From contig NC_068351.1 in NCBI RefSeq assembly GCF_014633365.1, forward strand, positions 7,074,907-7,138,906: a stretch of DNA of 64,000 bases, read 5' to 3'. This DNA is from Diospyros lotus (Eukaryota > Streptophyta > Magnoliopsida > Ericales > Ebenaceae). The notes under the pieces were generated by a model. That model was not told the origin of the DNA and did not search any database. It saw only the letters and a list, made by a program, of their open reading frames with translations. Below, in pieces: positions 34,933 to 48,188 of the stretch (its first letter is position 1; every line of letters begins with the position of its first letter). Position numbers and translations under genes: made by a program.

Positions 34933-36690
34933 GCTTTTATGAGAATTTGTCTACTTAATGATGCATGCATGCATGCTCTTGAACCTTTAATTTCAATGGC
35001 TGGCTCTTCACTCACCAGCTAGCATTTTGGAAAGATTAATTCTTTGTCCTGCAGGAATTATATGTGCTTGTGTACTGTATTCAAGTTGAATTTGTGTAAC
35101 CTTTGATAAAAAGGACAAGTGAAATAAAAGAAAGCAACTGTAATGTTGTGTTGTGTTGTTTGGTGAAACCCTATTTCAGGTAATTTTTCAATTCAAAATT
35201 AATGCCCATTCATTAGTTCTCTCCTAAAAAATGAGTACTGTACGTGCAACTGTGTATTAGTTACAGAAACATGGGGATGGGGGAAATGTGCATGTAGAGC
35301 ATAAGGGATTCATATTAATTTGGTGATTCCAATATATATAGATATATATAACTTGTAGTTGGAAATAATTTTTCAAAAATTACACTTTCCAACAAAAAAA
35401 ATAAAATTGTATTTAAACAATTTATCTAATTTCTAATTCTTGTAAATGAAATTATTTTTTCAAAATTAAAAAACTCAGAAATTTTGTTAAGAAATTCAGG
35501 ATTTCATAGGTAACAAGTAATTTTCACTAGAATTTTGTCCAACGAATTTTCTGTTGCTCTGAAGAACTCCGAAGGCTGCGAGTGGGTCCTAGTGTCATGC
35601 CCAAAAACAAAGGGACTAGCCCAAAAGTTTTGATCACATGAGCCCAAGAGATAATAGACCTAATCTTTCTACAATGGATAATCGCACAGTTACCAACCTA
35701 GTGGGCCGGCCGACTCGGTAGATGAGTGCCTAAAATGTTCATTTTATTCTTAAAATAAGGATAAAATGAATAAATAATCAATATTGCTATCATACCTAAA
35801 TCTTTGTACTCAATAAATAAATAAACATTTATATTTATGCTTTGGCGTGCAATATGATAGACGTATAAAATGGTGGTTTCAACACTTGGGGTTATTGACT
35901 CTTTGGAGTTAGGTTTGGCTTTTTTTTTTTTTTTTATTTGGTATGACTAATATTTTGTGGGTGAATTTATTTTATTTACATCAAATCCGGGAAGGCCATA
36001 TCACATTGAGAAAAATGAAGACTTATGTTCATAAAGTTTTGATCCGATCAAGGTGAGCTATGGTGAATTCACCCGCGATCCTTCTAGGGATGGTCTAAAT
36101 ATATAGGGCTAAACTTATAGAGTTATTTTTATTTTTTTTAAATTTTTTCAGCACTAGTACAACACGTTTAAGCAACATATATAGTAAAGGGGCCATGGGG
36201 AGTGGGGTTGTACCAAACCCATGCCAACAATATGTGTCGAGTGGTTTTATGGGCTCAATTCATGCTGACATCTTTGTTTGAGAGTGAAAGTATGGTGAAT
36301 ATATTTTTACCGTTAATTATAAGCTTATAAATTGTTAGAGAGGATATATCTGTCCCTAACTTGAGAACTAAGTTTATAGGTTGGATTTTCTTCTTGATTA
36401 AAATTAAAAGAAGCTGATCAACATATTATTAGATGATTTATTGTTAAGTCACCACTTAAACCAATCATTAAGACTTTATATAATATATATACATTAAATA
36501 AAGGTATTTTCATTAATTTTTTATTATTTGTGTGAAGCTTGATTTGAGGGTTCTACTTGAAAACCTTCCTGGATATAATCGGATGATTGATATTCTTTTC
36601 ATTAAATTGAAATTTAAAATTATTTTATTGATCGTGTATAAGATTTTGTACAGTAAATTCGTACATTAAAAGTTTCTGCAAAAGATTTCT
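34933..36690. other. Peroxidase 3' flank and intergenic DNA
   Basis: The 3' UTR likely ends near AATAAA at about 35123. The rest is AT-rich and no gene is seen. Confidence 0.5.
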
Positions 36691-36697
36691 TAGTGCA

Positions 36698-37535
36698 CAA
36701 TGTTTTAATAAAATGCAGCCTAAGCGGCCACCTAAGCTCTGCCAAGGCATTCGGCAGCCTCTGGCCGTAGCGTTTAAGTACAAATTGGCACCTCTAGGTG
36801 TCGGGTCCAATTTGGGCCTAGGCAGCCCAGGCGATTCCTAGCTGGCTGGATTGATATTTGGTATTTTTCCTTTCTCTTTCTCTATCTCTTTCTCTTTCTC
36901 TTTTATCAGTATTTCCCCTTTTTATTTCTCTCTCTCATCTCTTTCACGTTCTCTCTCGTCACGTGTTGCCTAGATTGTCTCTTATGGACTTCTTGTTGTC
37001 ATCGATCTCGTCATCATTTCTCTCTCTCTCTCATGATCGCCTCCAATCATATATTAGCCGTTGATTCTTATTCTTCTTTTTCTAATACCTATGGCTATCA
37101 TCTAGGTTTGCAGTTCTTCTTTTTTCGATACAAAAAAATTGCTACTTGCTACAACAATAGTAAAAAGCAACCATACACACGCTTGTTATGCAAGATTTCC
37201 TTAGTTAAGGTCTAAATTTTGCTCTTGTTTATCTTTCTTATTTGTTTGGATTTTTTGTTTGATTATATTGTTTGTAATGCTTATAAACTATGTTTCACAA
37301 AGTCTAAAGTCTAAATTTAATAATATATGTTAATGTTTCATAAATTCCCTAACTAGTTGTTTATTTTAATTCAATGTCAATTACTCAAGAAAAAAAAAAG
37401 AAAATTAAATTATTTATCTAAAAATAACATTAAATTATATAAAAAATTTAAAAAATAATAATTTTCTTAAGCTCTGCCTAAGCGTTAGACTCTAGTCTGG
37501 CACCTAACTAGCTCATAGTGCATTTTAGAACATTG
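36698..37535. mobile_element. hAT-like non-autonomous element with 8-bp target duplication
   Basis: It begins CAATGTTTTAATAAAATGC and ends GCATTTTAGAACATTG, giving inverted ends with small gaps. The perfect duplication TTAGTGCA flanks it at 36690-36697 and 37536-37543. An 8-bp duplication is the mark of hAT transposases. The 838-bp interior has a GC-rich left arm (CCTAAGCGGCC, CCAAGGCATTCGGCAGCC), a related inverted copy near 37470-37500 (AAGCTCTGCCTAAGCG), a CT-rich middle and no transposase. The frames at 36858-37064 and 37033-37215 are therefore not genes. Confidence 0.8.
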
Positions 37536-37543
37536 TTAGTGCA

Positions 37544-40500
37544 CCATTTTTTTTATTATTGTATATATATAAGATTGTTTTAACATCTCTAAAGTATTCT
37601 ATTATTTTCACTTTTGAGGTGTTATAAAGAATTGTTATTTAATTATTGTATCCTTGATTGTTAATATATATAGAAAAATTGTCCGAGATCACCCATGAAT
37701 TTTCCCTTCATATAGAAGGGTTTTTTCTGTAAAATATTTGTGCTATTTTTATGATTGTTTGGTATATGATTTATTATGTATTATGTTGTCTAATATTCCT
37801 AATTAATTTATAACCACAACAAATTTATAATATATTTATATATATATATATTTATAGACTGTTGGTTATTTGGGTATTCTCCCATTATCCTCCCAATCCC
37901 AAACTCAATAGCTTTAACGAAGAATAAATTAATTAATGTGAAAACAGATGGATCCCCAATTGACATAAAAACAAAGTTGGACAACAGTGTCAACCCGAGA
38001 ATCTCAGACTTCTGCTGAATTTCAATTAAAAATTTCGTCCCATTTTTGCCTGCTGTACGTCCACATGATCAATGCAGAGTCCATGAAGGCGGTGCCTCAA
38101 ATCAGGCAGCGGTCGTGGTGAAGGAACTGGAGCTGACTGGTTAATGCCCCAAACACCAGCAGAAAACCAGCCCCGAGGAAAGAAAATAAAATCTTTCAAT
38201 ATTTTCCCATTGTTTTTCTCTTCCTTGTTGTGTTGATCAGTTTGGCAGCCAGGCTTGGTTTTTCCATTTGCGGCTAAAGTCCAAGGGCCCTGGGAAACGT
38301 TGTCAGCTTAACAGAAGTGGCAACCTACCAAACGACGGTGGGGATAGGAATTTTCTCTGCCCCCAAGCAGAAAATGTGAGTTTTTTAATGGTGACACCGA
38401 CCAACATGTGGTTCTGCTTTTGGGGTGCACCCACTGTCACTCTTTTGCTTGGATATGCTCGATCTTTAGCACACATATATCTTCACTTCACCAAAAAGAA
38501 TCACCCTTTCTACGCGTTTTCCCGTTTTCCTCCTCAAATTTCAAATTTCTATTTAATTTTCTCTTCTTTACCTTCACTTTCTCCTGTGTTCCTTCCTTCC
38601 TTCCTTCCACCAACCCCCCATTTTTTTTTTTTTTTTATAATTCTTGCCGTTGTCACGCACGCTATTGTGGTGGTAATATCTTAGTGAATATTGTGGTTGA
38701 TGCAGTTACATATCCAGTGCACTGTAACGTGATCTTTTGGCTGAACAAAGTGGGCTATGCCCTTGAGTAAGAATTAATTAGTCACCACCCCGAACAACTT
38801 TTTTTTCTTTTATATATATATATATATATATATTTGACTAGGTACGTAGCGAACTAACATTTTTCAAATTAAAAACAACATTGCTCTTCGTAAAATTAGC
38901 TCCAGTAATGCCACCATATATACACAAAAAAGTTGCATATAAATAAATATTATACATGCAATATATACAGTAGCTAGTAATTATTGTTACCCAGATGGAA
39001 GCCCAATTTGTGTCAAATTAATTAATTAGCAATGGATGTTTATGCATAATTAAATTATCTGTTATATAATTTCCAATGATTGGGGAAGACAAAGAATTGC
39101 CATGAAGGAAACTTATGTCCATTTGAAGTTGAGGCAACCATGAAATCATGTGGACTGGATAGAGCATCGAAAAGGGAAGAGGGAAAAGAGGTTTCTTGGA
39201 TTATATGTTTCACTTACTAATTCTGTATATATCAATCAATATATATTTATATTTTCCTGCAATTGAAGTAAACTAGTTTCATTAATTCGATCTACCAAAT
39301 CTGGGCGAAGCATCAAATTATTGGCAGATTGCAGATGATGTGACAGTCGGGCTTTTTGATCTCTTCTTCAGAAAGAGTTCGAAGTTTAAGCCAACCTTTC
39401 AGACCCAGTTCTCTGCTTGCTTTGATTTTAATTAATAAATAAAATAAAATAGAAAACTGGGGAAAGTGTGAAGTGTGTTAACGTCAGAAGTAATAAAAGA
39501 AATGAGAGAGGTGTTCGTGACCCTCTCTCTGTGACTCACTGTTTTCCATGCCTGTGCATTCACATGCCCAAACCCAAACCAAAACCCAAACCCTACCTAT
39601 CTTTTGCCTTCATACCCCCCCCCCCCCCCCCCTCCCCCTCCTTCTCCATCACCGTCCCGTCATTTTACCATTCTGAACATTTCGCTCTCTTTAATTATTA
39701 TACCTACAACTGCATTTTTTTGATTAATTTAAGAAAATTAATTTTGTCAATTGATATGACATTTTGGCGGCACTATTAAGAAGATACTTCTCTCAACAAA
39801 CCCTTCTTCACTCATGGGCATTAAGAATGGTATACACAAAAGTCTCTTAAATAAAAAAATTAATTTGATTGTAAATAAGGAATATAAAGAAGTATAAATT
39901 GAGAGAACTTTAATTGAAACACTGATGCAGACCAGATATGTACTTGACAATAATATTGTGTATGCTCTATTAAGCTAGGCTTTTGACAATTTTTGCCCTA
40001 GAGGGATAGACTCATGTGATTTTGACATCTGCACGATGGTTATGATGACATAGTATTTGCAAGCTTAATTATGTGCAATCTTTATGTATTATAAAAGTAG
40101 ATATACTAAAATGAGATAATTAATTGCTTTTCCTAGCTAGGTAGACGATTACACCACCAAAGAACAAGACCAAGCCAAGCCTTCAAGGTGTAAATGCACT
40201 AATTAAGACATGCTTAAGCCCAATAATCCAAATAGCACATACATTACCAAACAATACCAAGAGTAGCAATCCAACCTAACAACTGAGGAGAAGAAAACTG
40301 AACTACACATTAGAAACACAATTAAGAAGCCCCAAGACCCTAACACTAAAAGCAACAACCATGAGGAAAAGTAACCCAAAAAAATACCGACACTGGGAAG
40401 CTCCACGTTGATGATACTACAAAACCATGTGTAGAGACAAGGGTAAGCCAAGCAATGACAACCAACTGAGGCAACCTAAGAATTGGATGACAGGGCAAAA

Positions 40501-41415
40501 AATAAAGCTTCCAAGACTAGCGGCACTAGCATCCCCATTCAAGTTATCGCCAAAAAAAAAAAACATTGGCCAGAGGTAGAGAAATACCAACAAAATCCCC
40601 AAAAACAAAACCTTATCAAAACATTAGGGAAAATGTCCAATAGATAGACGACCTTCCTAAATCCCATATGCAAAGCCTCAAGGGAAAATCCATCGTATGC
40701 TTAGTAACCAAGGGGCATCACTAATTAGAAGCTTTGAAACAAACAATTAGATTATAATTAGGGCTAGTGGCTAGAAAGGTTAGGGAACAAGAAGGTATGT
40801 GAAAAAATCAAAATAGGAGAGATTATCAAAGAAGAAATGCTTGTTCACCCACAAAGAAAAGTGAAAAATAGAGCTACATGGTCGACCAAATATGGACAAT
40901 GGGAGGGAAAGGAAAGAGTATGAGGTGTAAGGGGAGGAGAGGAACGGTATAAATCTTTCCCAAAGGGGAGATGGAGGGTTCGATTGATGCCACAAATAAA
41001 GAGAACTCTCTACTACTATAGCATTAGATGAGCTATAATGACATACCATTCCATTCTTTTTCAAAATGAGATACTTCGCTAACTAAATATATATAATTAT
41101 TTTTGTGGTTGGCTTAGTGCCTTGAAGATGCTGGAGTTCCTCAATTTCTAGAAAGCATTCATCAGTTGTTCAACACAAATTGAGCTATTACTAATATATA
41201 TACATCGATCAATAACTTGAACATATTTACACCATGCATTCAATAAGGCCTTTGATTCCATCCAATTGTACTTCAGAAGTAATTCTTTGGTTGTTTAGGA
41301 CCAAAGATAAACCATTCTCTTTTACTTGAAAAGTGAGGAGGTACCTTTTGTTATTGAGACCAAATTCTAAACAAATTAGATAGATAGTGATATTTGTTTA
41401 CCAACTATATGTCGT
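37544..41415. other. Intergenic, no supported gene
   Basis: Open frames at 38268-38770, 39468-39779, 40203-40608 and 40780-41064 are low-complexity or lack any domain. Simple repeats: (TA)n at about 38812-38831 and an 18-base C run at 39615-39632. The stretch 40140-41060 is A/C-rich on the + strand and may be a decayed element, but no domain supports this. Confidence 0.45.
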
Positions 41416-41923
41416 ACCAAGTGAAATGCCCTTTTTTCCCTTGCTCGCTATTACTTTAGCGGCCCCTTATGTAAGAGTTGACTCAATAATATTGGAGCCA
41501 ATGGAACTTCTTCATGGCACATTGTAATTTGATTCTATTCTTAATAACCTCGATCACACTTGGAAAGAGCCAAGGACCAAGTTCCTCCCTTCCTTATTTG
41601 AATTGGAGGAATCACTAATTCGTGCCACTAGGCTATAGTAGTATGGCATGTGGGTTCCTAGCTAGGAAGCTTCACCGATGGAAAATCCCTATCTTAAATG
41701 CATTCTTTCTTCCCACACCCCCCACAGCCATTTAATCCAATATATACTTATATCTCTCAAAATGAGGTGCTTCATCATGGCAGGCCTTTCCTACCCTGAA
41801 TGCTTCTAATTACTTCAAGTCTCTTTTATGTCCCATGAGAGAAAATGGATCTATTGATTAAAAATTGGCCCATGATCGGCCTATCAAGGTAAAAGTAGGG
41901 TTAAAAAGGGCATTTCACTTGGT
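41416..41923. mobile_element. Possible DNA element with 24-25 bp inverted ends
   Basis: ACCAAGTGAAATGCCCTTTT at 41416-41435 is found inverted at 41904-41923 as AAAAGGGCATTTCACTTGGT. The match continues inward for several more bases with mismatches. The 460 bp between has no coding signal. No target-site duplication was identified. Confidence 0.5.
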
Positions 41924-42940
41924 CAACACACCTAATATGAAAAAAATCATTATCATAACAAATTATATGTACATTTATTTTGGTTTGAAAGTGGTCAATA
42001 TATAGCTAGAACCCACATACAAATAGCTGCTCTCAAGGGAATTTGCACAAAGGCAAAAGCTTAAGTGAAGGCTCCAGTGAGTACACAGATGAGGCCAACC
42101 AAACAGAAAGCCCCAAAACCAATACATACTAAAACCAAAAAAAACACAGAACATGACATCTATAGGCACACCAGCACAGCACAACGTCTGCACCTTGGAA
42201 ATAGTCTTCCTAAGCCAAAGATGAGAACTGTACATGTGTGTTATCATCAAACATTATGTGTCTCTCACTTCCATTTGCTAGTAAACATTTGGTAAAAAAA
42301 CACTTTATTGATCATAGAAGATGATGAGTGAAAGTTTAAATTCATGTAATCGGTCTCATCTAATGAAATAAAAATTGTGTATGTTGACTATTTTTATTCT
42401 TTGTCATCCAACCTCCTTTGTGCATTTCTTTCAAAAATTAAATGACTAGATAACAATTAATAAGACAAAATTTGAACCTAACATATATTCAAATTAATAT
42501 CAAGACATTTCTTTTTCAAATGTAACCCTAACACATTTCTGAAGAATCATGATTGTTCAACTAAGAACATTAACATATGATTCTTAAGTATTCTTATTGT
42601 ACAATGATTGCAAGAAGGAAACCGTAGTATTGTTTAGAGAGCTTATTCATTTCTTTAGATACGGACGCCGCGGATCAAACTCTATACAATGATGGTCATC
42701 TTCTGCAAATATTGTTGATTAAGAAAATCATGTTTTCTTAGATGAAAGATGATCCTGGTTAATTAAATAGTTCATTCAAACCGATCGTGGCATTACTTAT
42801 CTATGACCTAAGATGAACTGGTAACTTTTGAAAAATTAACAGGGTTTGCACAGATACGCACCTACACACACACACACACACACACATATGTATACACATA
42901 TACATCTAGAGATAAATAATGGAAGGGTAATATTGTAACT
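41924..42940. other. Intergenic upstream of WOX
   Basis: No gene supported. A (CA)n repeat lies at about 42867-42886. Confidence 0.5.
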
Positions 42941-42941
42941 T

Positions 42942-42973
42942 CACGTGTAACATTCCCACTCTGCCTTTAAATA
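42942..42973 (+). promoter_or_regulatory. Proximal promoter of the WOX gene: G-box and TATA-like box
   Basis: CACGTG at 42942-42947 is a G-box that bHLH or bZIP factors bind. TTTAAATA at 42966-42973 is a plausible TATA box 115-122 bases before the start codon. Use of either is inferred from position only. Confidence 0.4.
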
Positions 42974-43087
42974 CTGCAGATTGATGTAGACTACTGTGCC
43001 TTCATGTGCTCTATATTTCTTGCACATTCTTTGTTTTTTTAATTATCCATCTTGGTTCTTGCCTATTTTTGTTTGCTTTCTTCATTC

Positions 43088-44787
43088 ATGGATGATCCCG
43101 GCCAAGATCCTAATAATCCGAGCCATGGCTCCGAGAGAAGTGAACCAGTTCGAACCAGGTGGACTCCAAAGCCGGAGCAAATCCTCATTCTCGAGTCCAT
43201 CTTCAATAGTGGGATGGTGAATCCCCCCAAAGATGAGACGGTGAGAATAAGGAAGCTGCTCGAGAAGTTCGGCTCCGTCGGCGACGCCAACGTCTTCTAT
43301 TGGTTCCAGAACCGGAGGTCACGCTCTCGCCGCCGGCAGAGGCAAATTCAGGCCAGCCTCGCAGGCGGAGAGCAGCAGGGTCAGGCCACGAGCGGCGAGG
43401 GAGCAATTCAGTATGGCGGTGGCTCCCCCGCAGGGTTTCTGTCTTCGTCGTCTTCGTGCCTTGTTGGTTCTTCTTCCTCCTGTGGAGTTGCAGGCGGCGA
43501 CGACCTCTTCTCTTTCTCCTGCCAAATGGGTCTCCCCGGAGCTGAGCCGAACTCCTCCATGGCTTCTCTTTTGTGCCCTTCTGATACTTCAAATTTGCAG
43601 TACCAATCTGGCAATTGCATGGCAGGTAATTAGAAAATAGGGCTCTTTAATTTTCCACTCTACAAAACAACTCTTCTTATCTGGTTCTGGATCTTTCCTT
43701 TTGTTAGAATCGCTATTACAACGCTTGCTAATGTATTATAGCTATCTAACAAATGATATGAGCACCATCTTAAACTCTCAAACAAACATACACATGAAAA
43801 ACGAGCCTTTTAATTATTTTGCACCACATACATATTTTTATGTGCTTATCCGGTGCATATAATTTGTAAAGAAGTGGACACGAGTATTTCTCGGCATTAA
43901 TTTTTGTATCCGAAGTTATTTAACTGGAAATTCTGGGAATTGTTCAGGGTTTATCACAGTATTCATCAATGGGGTTCCAACAGAAGTTCCAAGGGGGCAA
44001 ATTGATATGAAAGCAATGTTTGGACAAGATATGGTCTTAGTTCACTCTTCAGGAATTCCAGTCCCTTTCAACGAGTATGGCCTTTCGGTGGAGACCTTGC
44101 TGCATGGTGAAAGCTATTTCCTGGTAAGAATAACTTGGCAAATTCTACAAACCATTTTCCTTCTCATCTGAACCAATTTCTCTAGGGTTTCTTTGCACCT
44201 CTATATATGCCTTAAAAACTTTAGGAGAAGCAGAAAGATTCATGATTAAGAAACGTAAACCCAACTACAACTCATTTTAACAAAATATAACTGTTTGTTT
44301 ACAAGATTAAGAATGAGAAATGGACTTCCTCGCGCTTAATCTGGGTGGGCTCTTTCTGGAATTGATGAATCTCTCTCTCTCTCGCACACGCATACACGTA
44401 GTACAATCGTTACCGTGTCAAATGCAGAGAAAATGCTGAGAAAAGGTGTAACGCTGCAATGCATAAACAAAGCGGAAGTCCAGAGAACCGTATTGGCATA
44501 ATATATATATATATATATATTTATTTATTTATTTGGATTCCATTTTTAATTCAGTACTCATCAGTTTAAAATACTTATGCAACTGAGGATTCCCAAAAGC
44601 GAAAGCTTCTAAATGAAAGTTTAAGATTGCAGTAACAAGTTTTTCCTCTCTCTCTCTCTCTCTCTCTCTTACTCTCTCTTTTTCTGTGGCGAGTAACAGT
44701 GGGATTGTTGGTGGAATGCACCTAAAACAACTCACTGAATAATAAATAGTTAAATTTATTTTTTTACAGGTTCCAAGACTTGGCTAA
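43088..44787 (+). CDS. WOX11: WUSCHEL-related homeobox protein, WOX11/12 type
   Basis: Exons 43088-43625, 43948-44123 and 44770-44787 encode 243 residues. The homeodomain covers about residues 22-86: [20 protein letters not shown], then [40 protein letters not shown]. This extended WOX homeodomain, the MDDPGQDPN start, and the C-terminal block [48 protein letters not shown] place it in the intermediate clade with WOX11/12 rather than with WUS. WOX11 is known to set founder cells of adventitious and crown roots in response to auxin. The last exon is only 18 bases and supplies VPRLG and the stop. Without it the protein would lose its conserved end. The start at 43088 matches the family N-terminus, although an upstream in-frame ATG exists. 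The frame is intact, with a Ser/Gly/Gln-rich linker at about 88-170. Confidence 0.93.
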
Positions 44788-45237
44788 AAGTGGGCTAAAG
44801 CTGCTTCACCGGAGCTTCTTCTACAAGGGTTTGAGATACAGAAGAGAGAGAGAGAGACAGAGACAGAGAGACTCCCAGAAAAAAAAAAAAAAAAACGTTC
44901 TAATCACCTTTGAGGTCTTACAACTTGTTTCCCTTGTTATTTTCATTTAATTTCTTGCTTTATGTGAGGGAAGCTGCTAGCCTGTGTTTAAGGCAGATGT
45001 TCAACAGAATCCCAAGTCAAAAAGAGACAATTTATTCGCTGTTTTGGAATATATATTCAGGATGATTTGAGCATTATATATATATATTTTTTAATTCTCT
45101 GTACATTGAACTTGAAGCATTTTTAAAATTATATAATAGGGACTGGAAAACAGCAAGCATTCAGACGGAAGAAGCCAACCCAATGAATGTGAAACTAAGA
45201 TTCTTTCTGCAATTGAAGTCCTTTTATTTATTTTACT

Positions 45238-45282
<45 letters not shown>

Positions 45283-46789
45283 GTGCTGCCTAATTGTTTT
45301 GACAAATGACATCTTTAAGCGACTCAGCTGGGGTCTGTTTGTTGTGCATTGGCCTAACTGCATTGAGTTCTCAAGTCATATTAATTGACCTTGTTGATAA
45401 AGTAGATGATATGATGTTGAACAGATGATCGACTTCTTAGCCATCCTTTTTATTTTTTTATATTTTCTTGTTCCATATTTCATGCATCCGATGATCATTT
45501 TATATCCTGCGTCTGTACTAACAGACCAAAGCGTTCAATCCAGCAAGTCGTTTTGGTGATTTATTTCTCTTTTATTTTTTTTTCTCTACTAAAACTATAT
45601 TAACAGAAACAAACAAATCGGATAGACAAATCGAGGATTAACCCACAAGAAAAAAATACACTCAGAGACTAACTCAAACCAGAAAAAAAAAAACTACAGT
45701 AGTTAATAACACGAAGAATCCAACCCCGACCAGACCAGCAAAAGCTGAAAACCCTAGGGCCAAGAACGCCCAAGTCCACAAATGAAGAAATACATGGCTG
45801 AAACACAATGACGAACACATGGCAAATTTAATCTAACACAAAGTGCCTCCCAAAGATCACTCACACCTTAGGTCAAGCTGAAGAAACGAGCCAATGCATT
45901 GGATCTAAATCCCAAGATCCCATGGACTCTCGTCGTCAACGTAAACTCGATGTTTGCTCGATTGCTCCGAATAGGGGCATGAAATGAAAGTTTGTTGAGT
46001 GGATTAAAACTTGCGTAGTTACCATGAAAGTTGCTAATGATTTATCTAACCAAGATACCATACAAAATAGTAACTAATGAAGAGTTGATCCCACCACTTA
46101 ATTCTAAAAAATACAGCAACAAAAAAGAGTAAATCCCCATGGATGAAGTTGGTCTTAAGGGATGAAAAATAACATATGAAAAGGAGTTCTGATTTTCTTT
46201 ATAAGGATAAATAATTGGGGATGATGATGAATAAAGATTTAATAATTAGGGTTTTTTCCCCAATTTAAAAATTCAGAACTAATTAGAAACAAATAGATCC
46301 TCCTTAATTAATTAACCCTCACCCAAGTTTCAAACATCCCAATTATCTTTATGGTGGGTTTTAATTTTGGGTTCAGGATTTGTCCCTTATATATAAATCA
46401 TATGTTGATAAGGGGCAGCTTGGTCTTATGAGCCTAAGGGATTTTTTTTTTTTTTAATTGATAGGATGTGGTTAATTATAGTCCTCTCTTTTAGTTCTAT
46501 AGTCTGTTATTGGAGTTTTGTACGTACTTTTCTTAAAGATGTAAAAAAGTATAAAAGTAAATTAATTCATTTTAGCAATTTAAATCATATGTTGTTTGTG
46601 TCATCAAATTTCTATTAAATATAGTAAAATTTGATACGAGATTCAAAAAGTAGGGGCACCCTCCATCTTTATAGCAAAGTTAAGGGGCTCGGAAGAAAAA
46701 AAAACACAGAAATATTTAAGAATTCAATTCACCTAAGGAGACACAAAATGGAATTGATGATAGAGGAAGGATCAGAAAATAAATTCTTA
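44788..46789. other. WOX 3' flank and intergenic DNA
   Basis: A long (ATT)n microsatellite runs at about 45239-45280. The AT-rich remainder has no supported gene. The minus frame at 44529-44735 lies inside WOX intron 2 and is made of a CT repeat. Confidence 0.5.
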
Positions 46790-47022
46790 CGGTGTGTTTG
46801 ATAACATTTAGTTGGAATAAAAAATATTTTACAACTTGCATGAAAAACAAAAATTACCTCTACTAGATGAAATTTTTCATGAAAAATAAGTAAAACATCT
46901 TTTAATGGTTGTACCATGAAATTTAATTTTATAAAAAATGTAATGTGTCAAACAGTAAAGATGAAATTCAATTCTTCAAATATGACATTTTCTATGAAAT
47001 TTTTATGCTATCAAACACACCC
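46790..47022. mobile_element. Tourist-like MITE with TTA duplication
   Basis: CGGTGTGTTTGATA at the left pairs with TATCAAACACACCC at the right (13 of 14 bases). TTA flanks both sides (46787-46789 and 47023-47025). The 233-bp length, 3-bp TTA target and end sequence fit PIF/Harbinger-type MITEs. The frame at 46729-46917 overlaps it by chance. Confidence 0.8.
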
Positions 47023-47025
47023 TTA

Positions 47026-48188
47026 ATATATTTTCTTTAATTTCATCTTGCACAAATCACAAACATGCCTACTTATATAGTAGTAAAGTTGAATTAATTT
47101 ATTATTTGTTTCGATTAAGAATCTTTAATAATTATTTTTAGGTGTGTATAAATAAATTTCAAATACTCGTAAATCACATATATTAAATTAATTAATTAAA
47201 AATTTAATAGACTCATATTTTTTATAGAAATTTGAAATTTTATGTTAAAAATAGTGTATAATTAAGTCAAGTATGATCATGATGATAATAACCTTATTTA
47301 ATTGACTCTAATTAACTAGAATTTTTTCAAAATCTTATGAAGTAATTCATCAATACCAAAATGTTCAAATTAAAGAGCAATTGAAAAGCACAACGCAACA
47401 CAAGTCAAAGACACAATTCCGTACCTTGTCTGTGTGTGTTTGGTCGGGTTCAATAGTACTTTGGGCACTCTTTTGAAAGATTCCAATAATTAACATCATG
47501 CTGCTAGCTAGGACTTTAGACAGATGGCTAAAATATTTTTCTAAATTGCTTCCCATTTTTAGATAAATTCACAACATAAACAAGATGACTTACAAATCAC
47601 ATGAATTGGGCCCCTGCTACACTATTCTTGAATATTGGTATTTAAGGGATGTGGAGTAATATTTAAGGGGTTAATATAATAATAAAAGATGCCATGTAAA
47701 AATCAATTAATGATGTAACATGGAGTGTGGTGCATTTTGGAGATAAGGGCATCGATACTAGAGAAAAATCTTTATTAAGTTAATTAATTAGTTATAAGTG
47801 ACTCTTAAAAAGACCATCTTTAACCCTATTAATAACTAAAAGCTATATCTTATTACTACCTAATTAAGGGTTACATTGATCTTACTAGGAATTCAATATA
47901 AATTATTTTCATTAATTTTAATTTTTTTTAATATTAACTGCATGATCAAATCTCAAAAATTCATCCATCTTCTTAAATTTATAGTTTTTTCTACGTTCAT
48001 AAGTTTAAGACATTATTTTTCTTATAAAACAACACTTTTATTCAGATAGAGAGATAACCATGTTGTTGAAATTGTAAGTATGAAAACTAGCAACCAAAAA
48101 CCCTCAAAACCTTAAAAACACTTTGGCACCACATGGCAGTTTAAGTTTTTCCTTTCTAGATGAATTTTCTGAATAAAGTTTACATTAA
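47026..48188. other. AT-rich intergenic, no supported gene
   Basis: Only short frames without domains are present. Confidence 0.5.

Noticed and set aside
34125..35015. Minus-strand frames under the peroxidase
   Set aside because: They are shadows of peroxidase exon 2, which has full domain support on the other strand.
36858..37215. Two + strand frames
   Set aside because: They are CT-repeat sequence inside the hAT-like element, with no transposase motif.
38268..38770. Overlapping frames of 138 and 120 residues
   Set aside because: Hydrophobic runs come from C/T-rich repeats. There is no signal peptide context, domain or conserved start.
40203..41064. Hydrophobic minus frames suggesting a membrane protein or LINE end
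   Set aside because: Composition explains the Leu/Phe runs. No reverse transcriptase, endonuclease or other motif was found.
43203..43640. Arg-rich frames in other registers over WOX11
   Set aside because: They are shadows of the GC-rich WOX11 exon 1.
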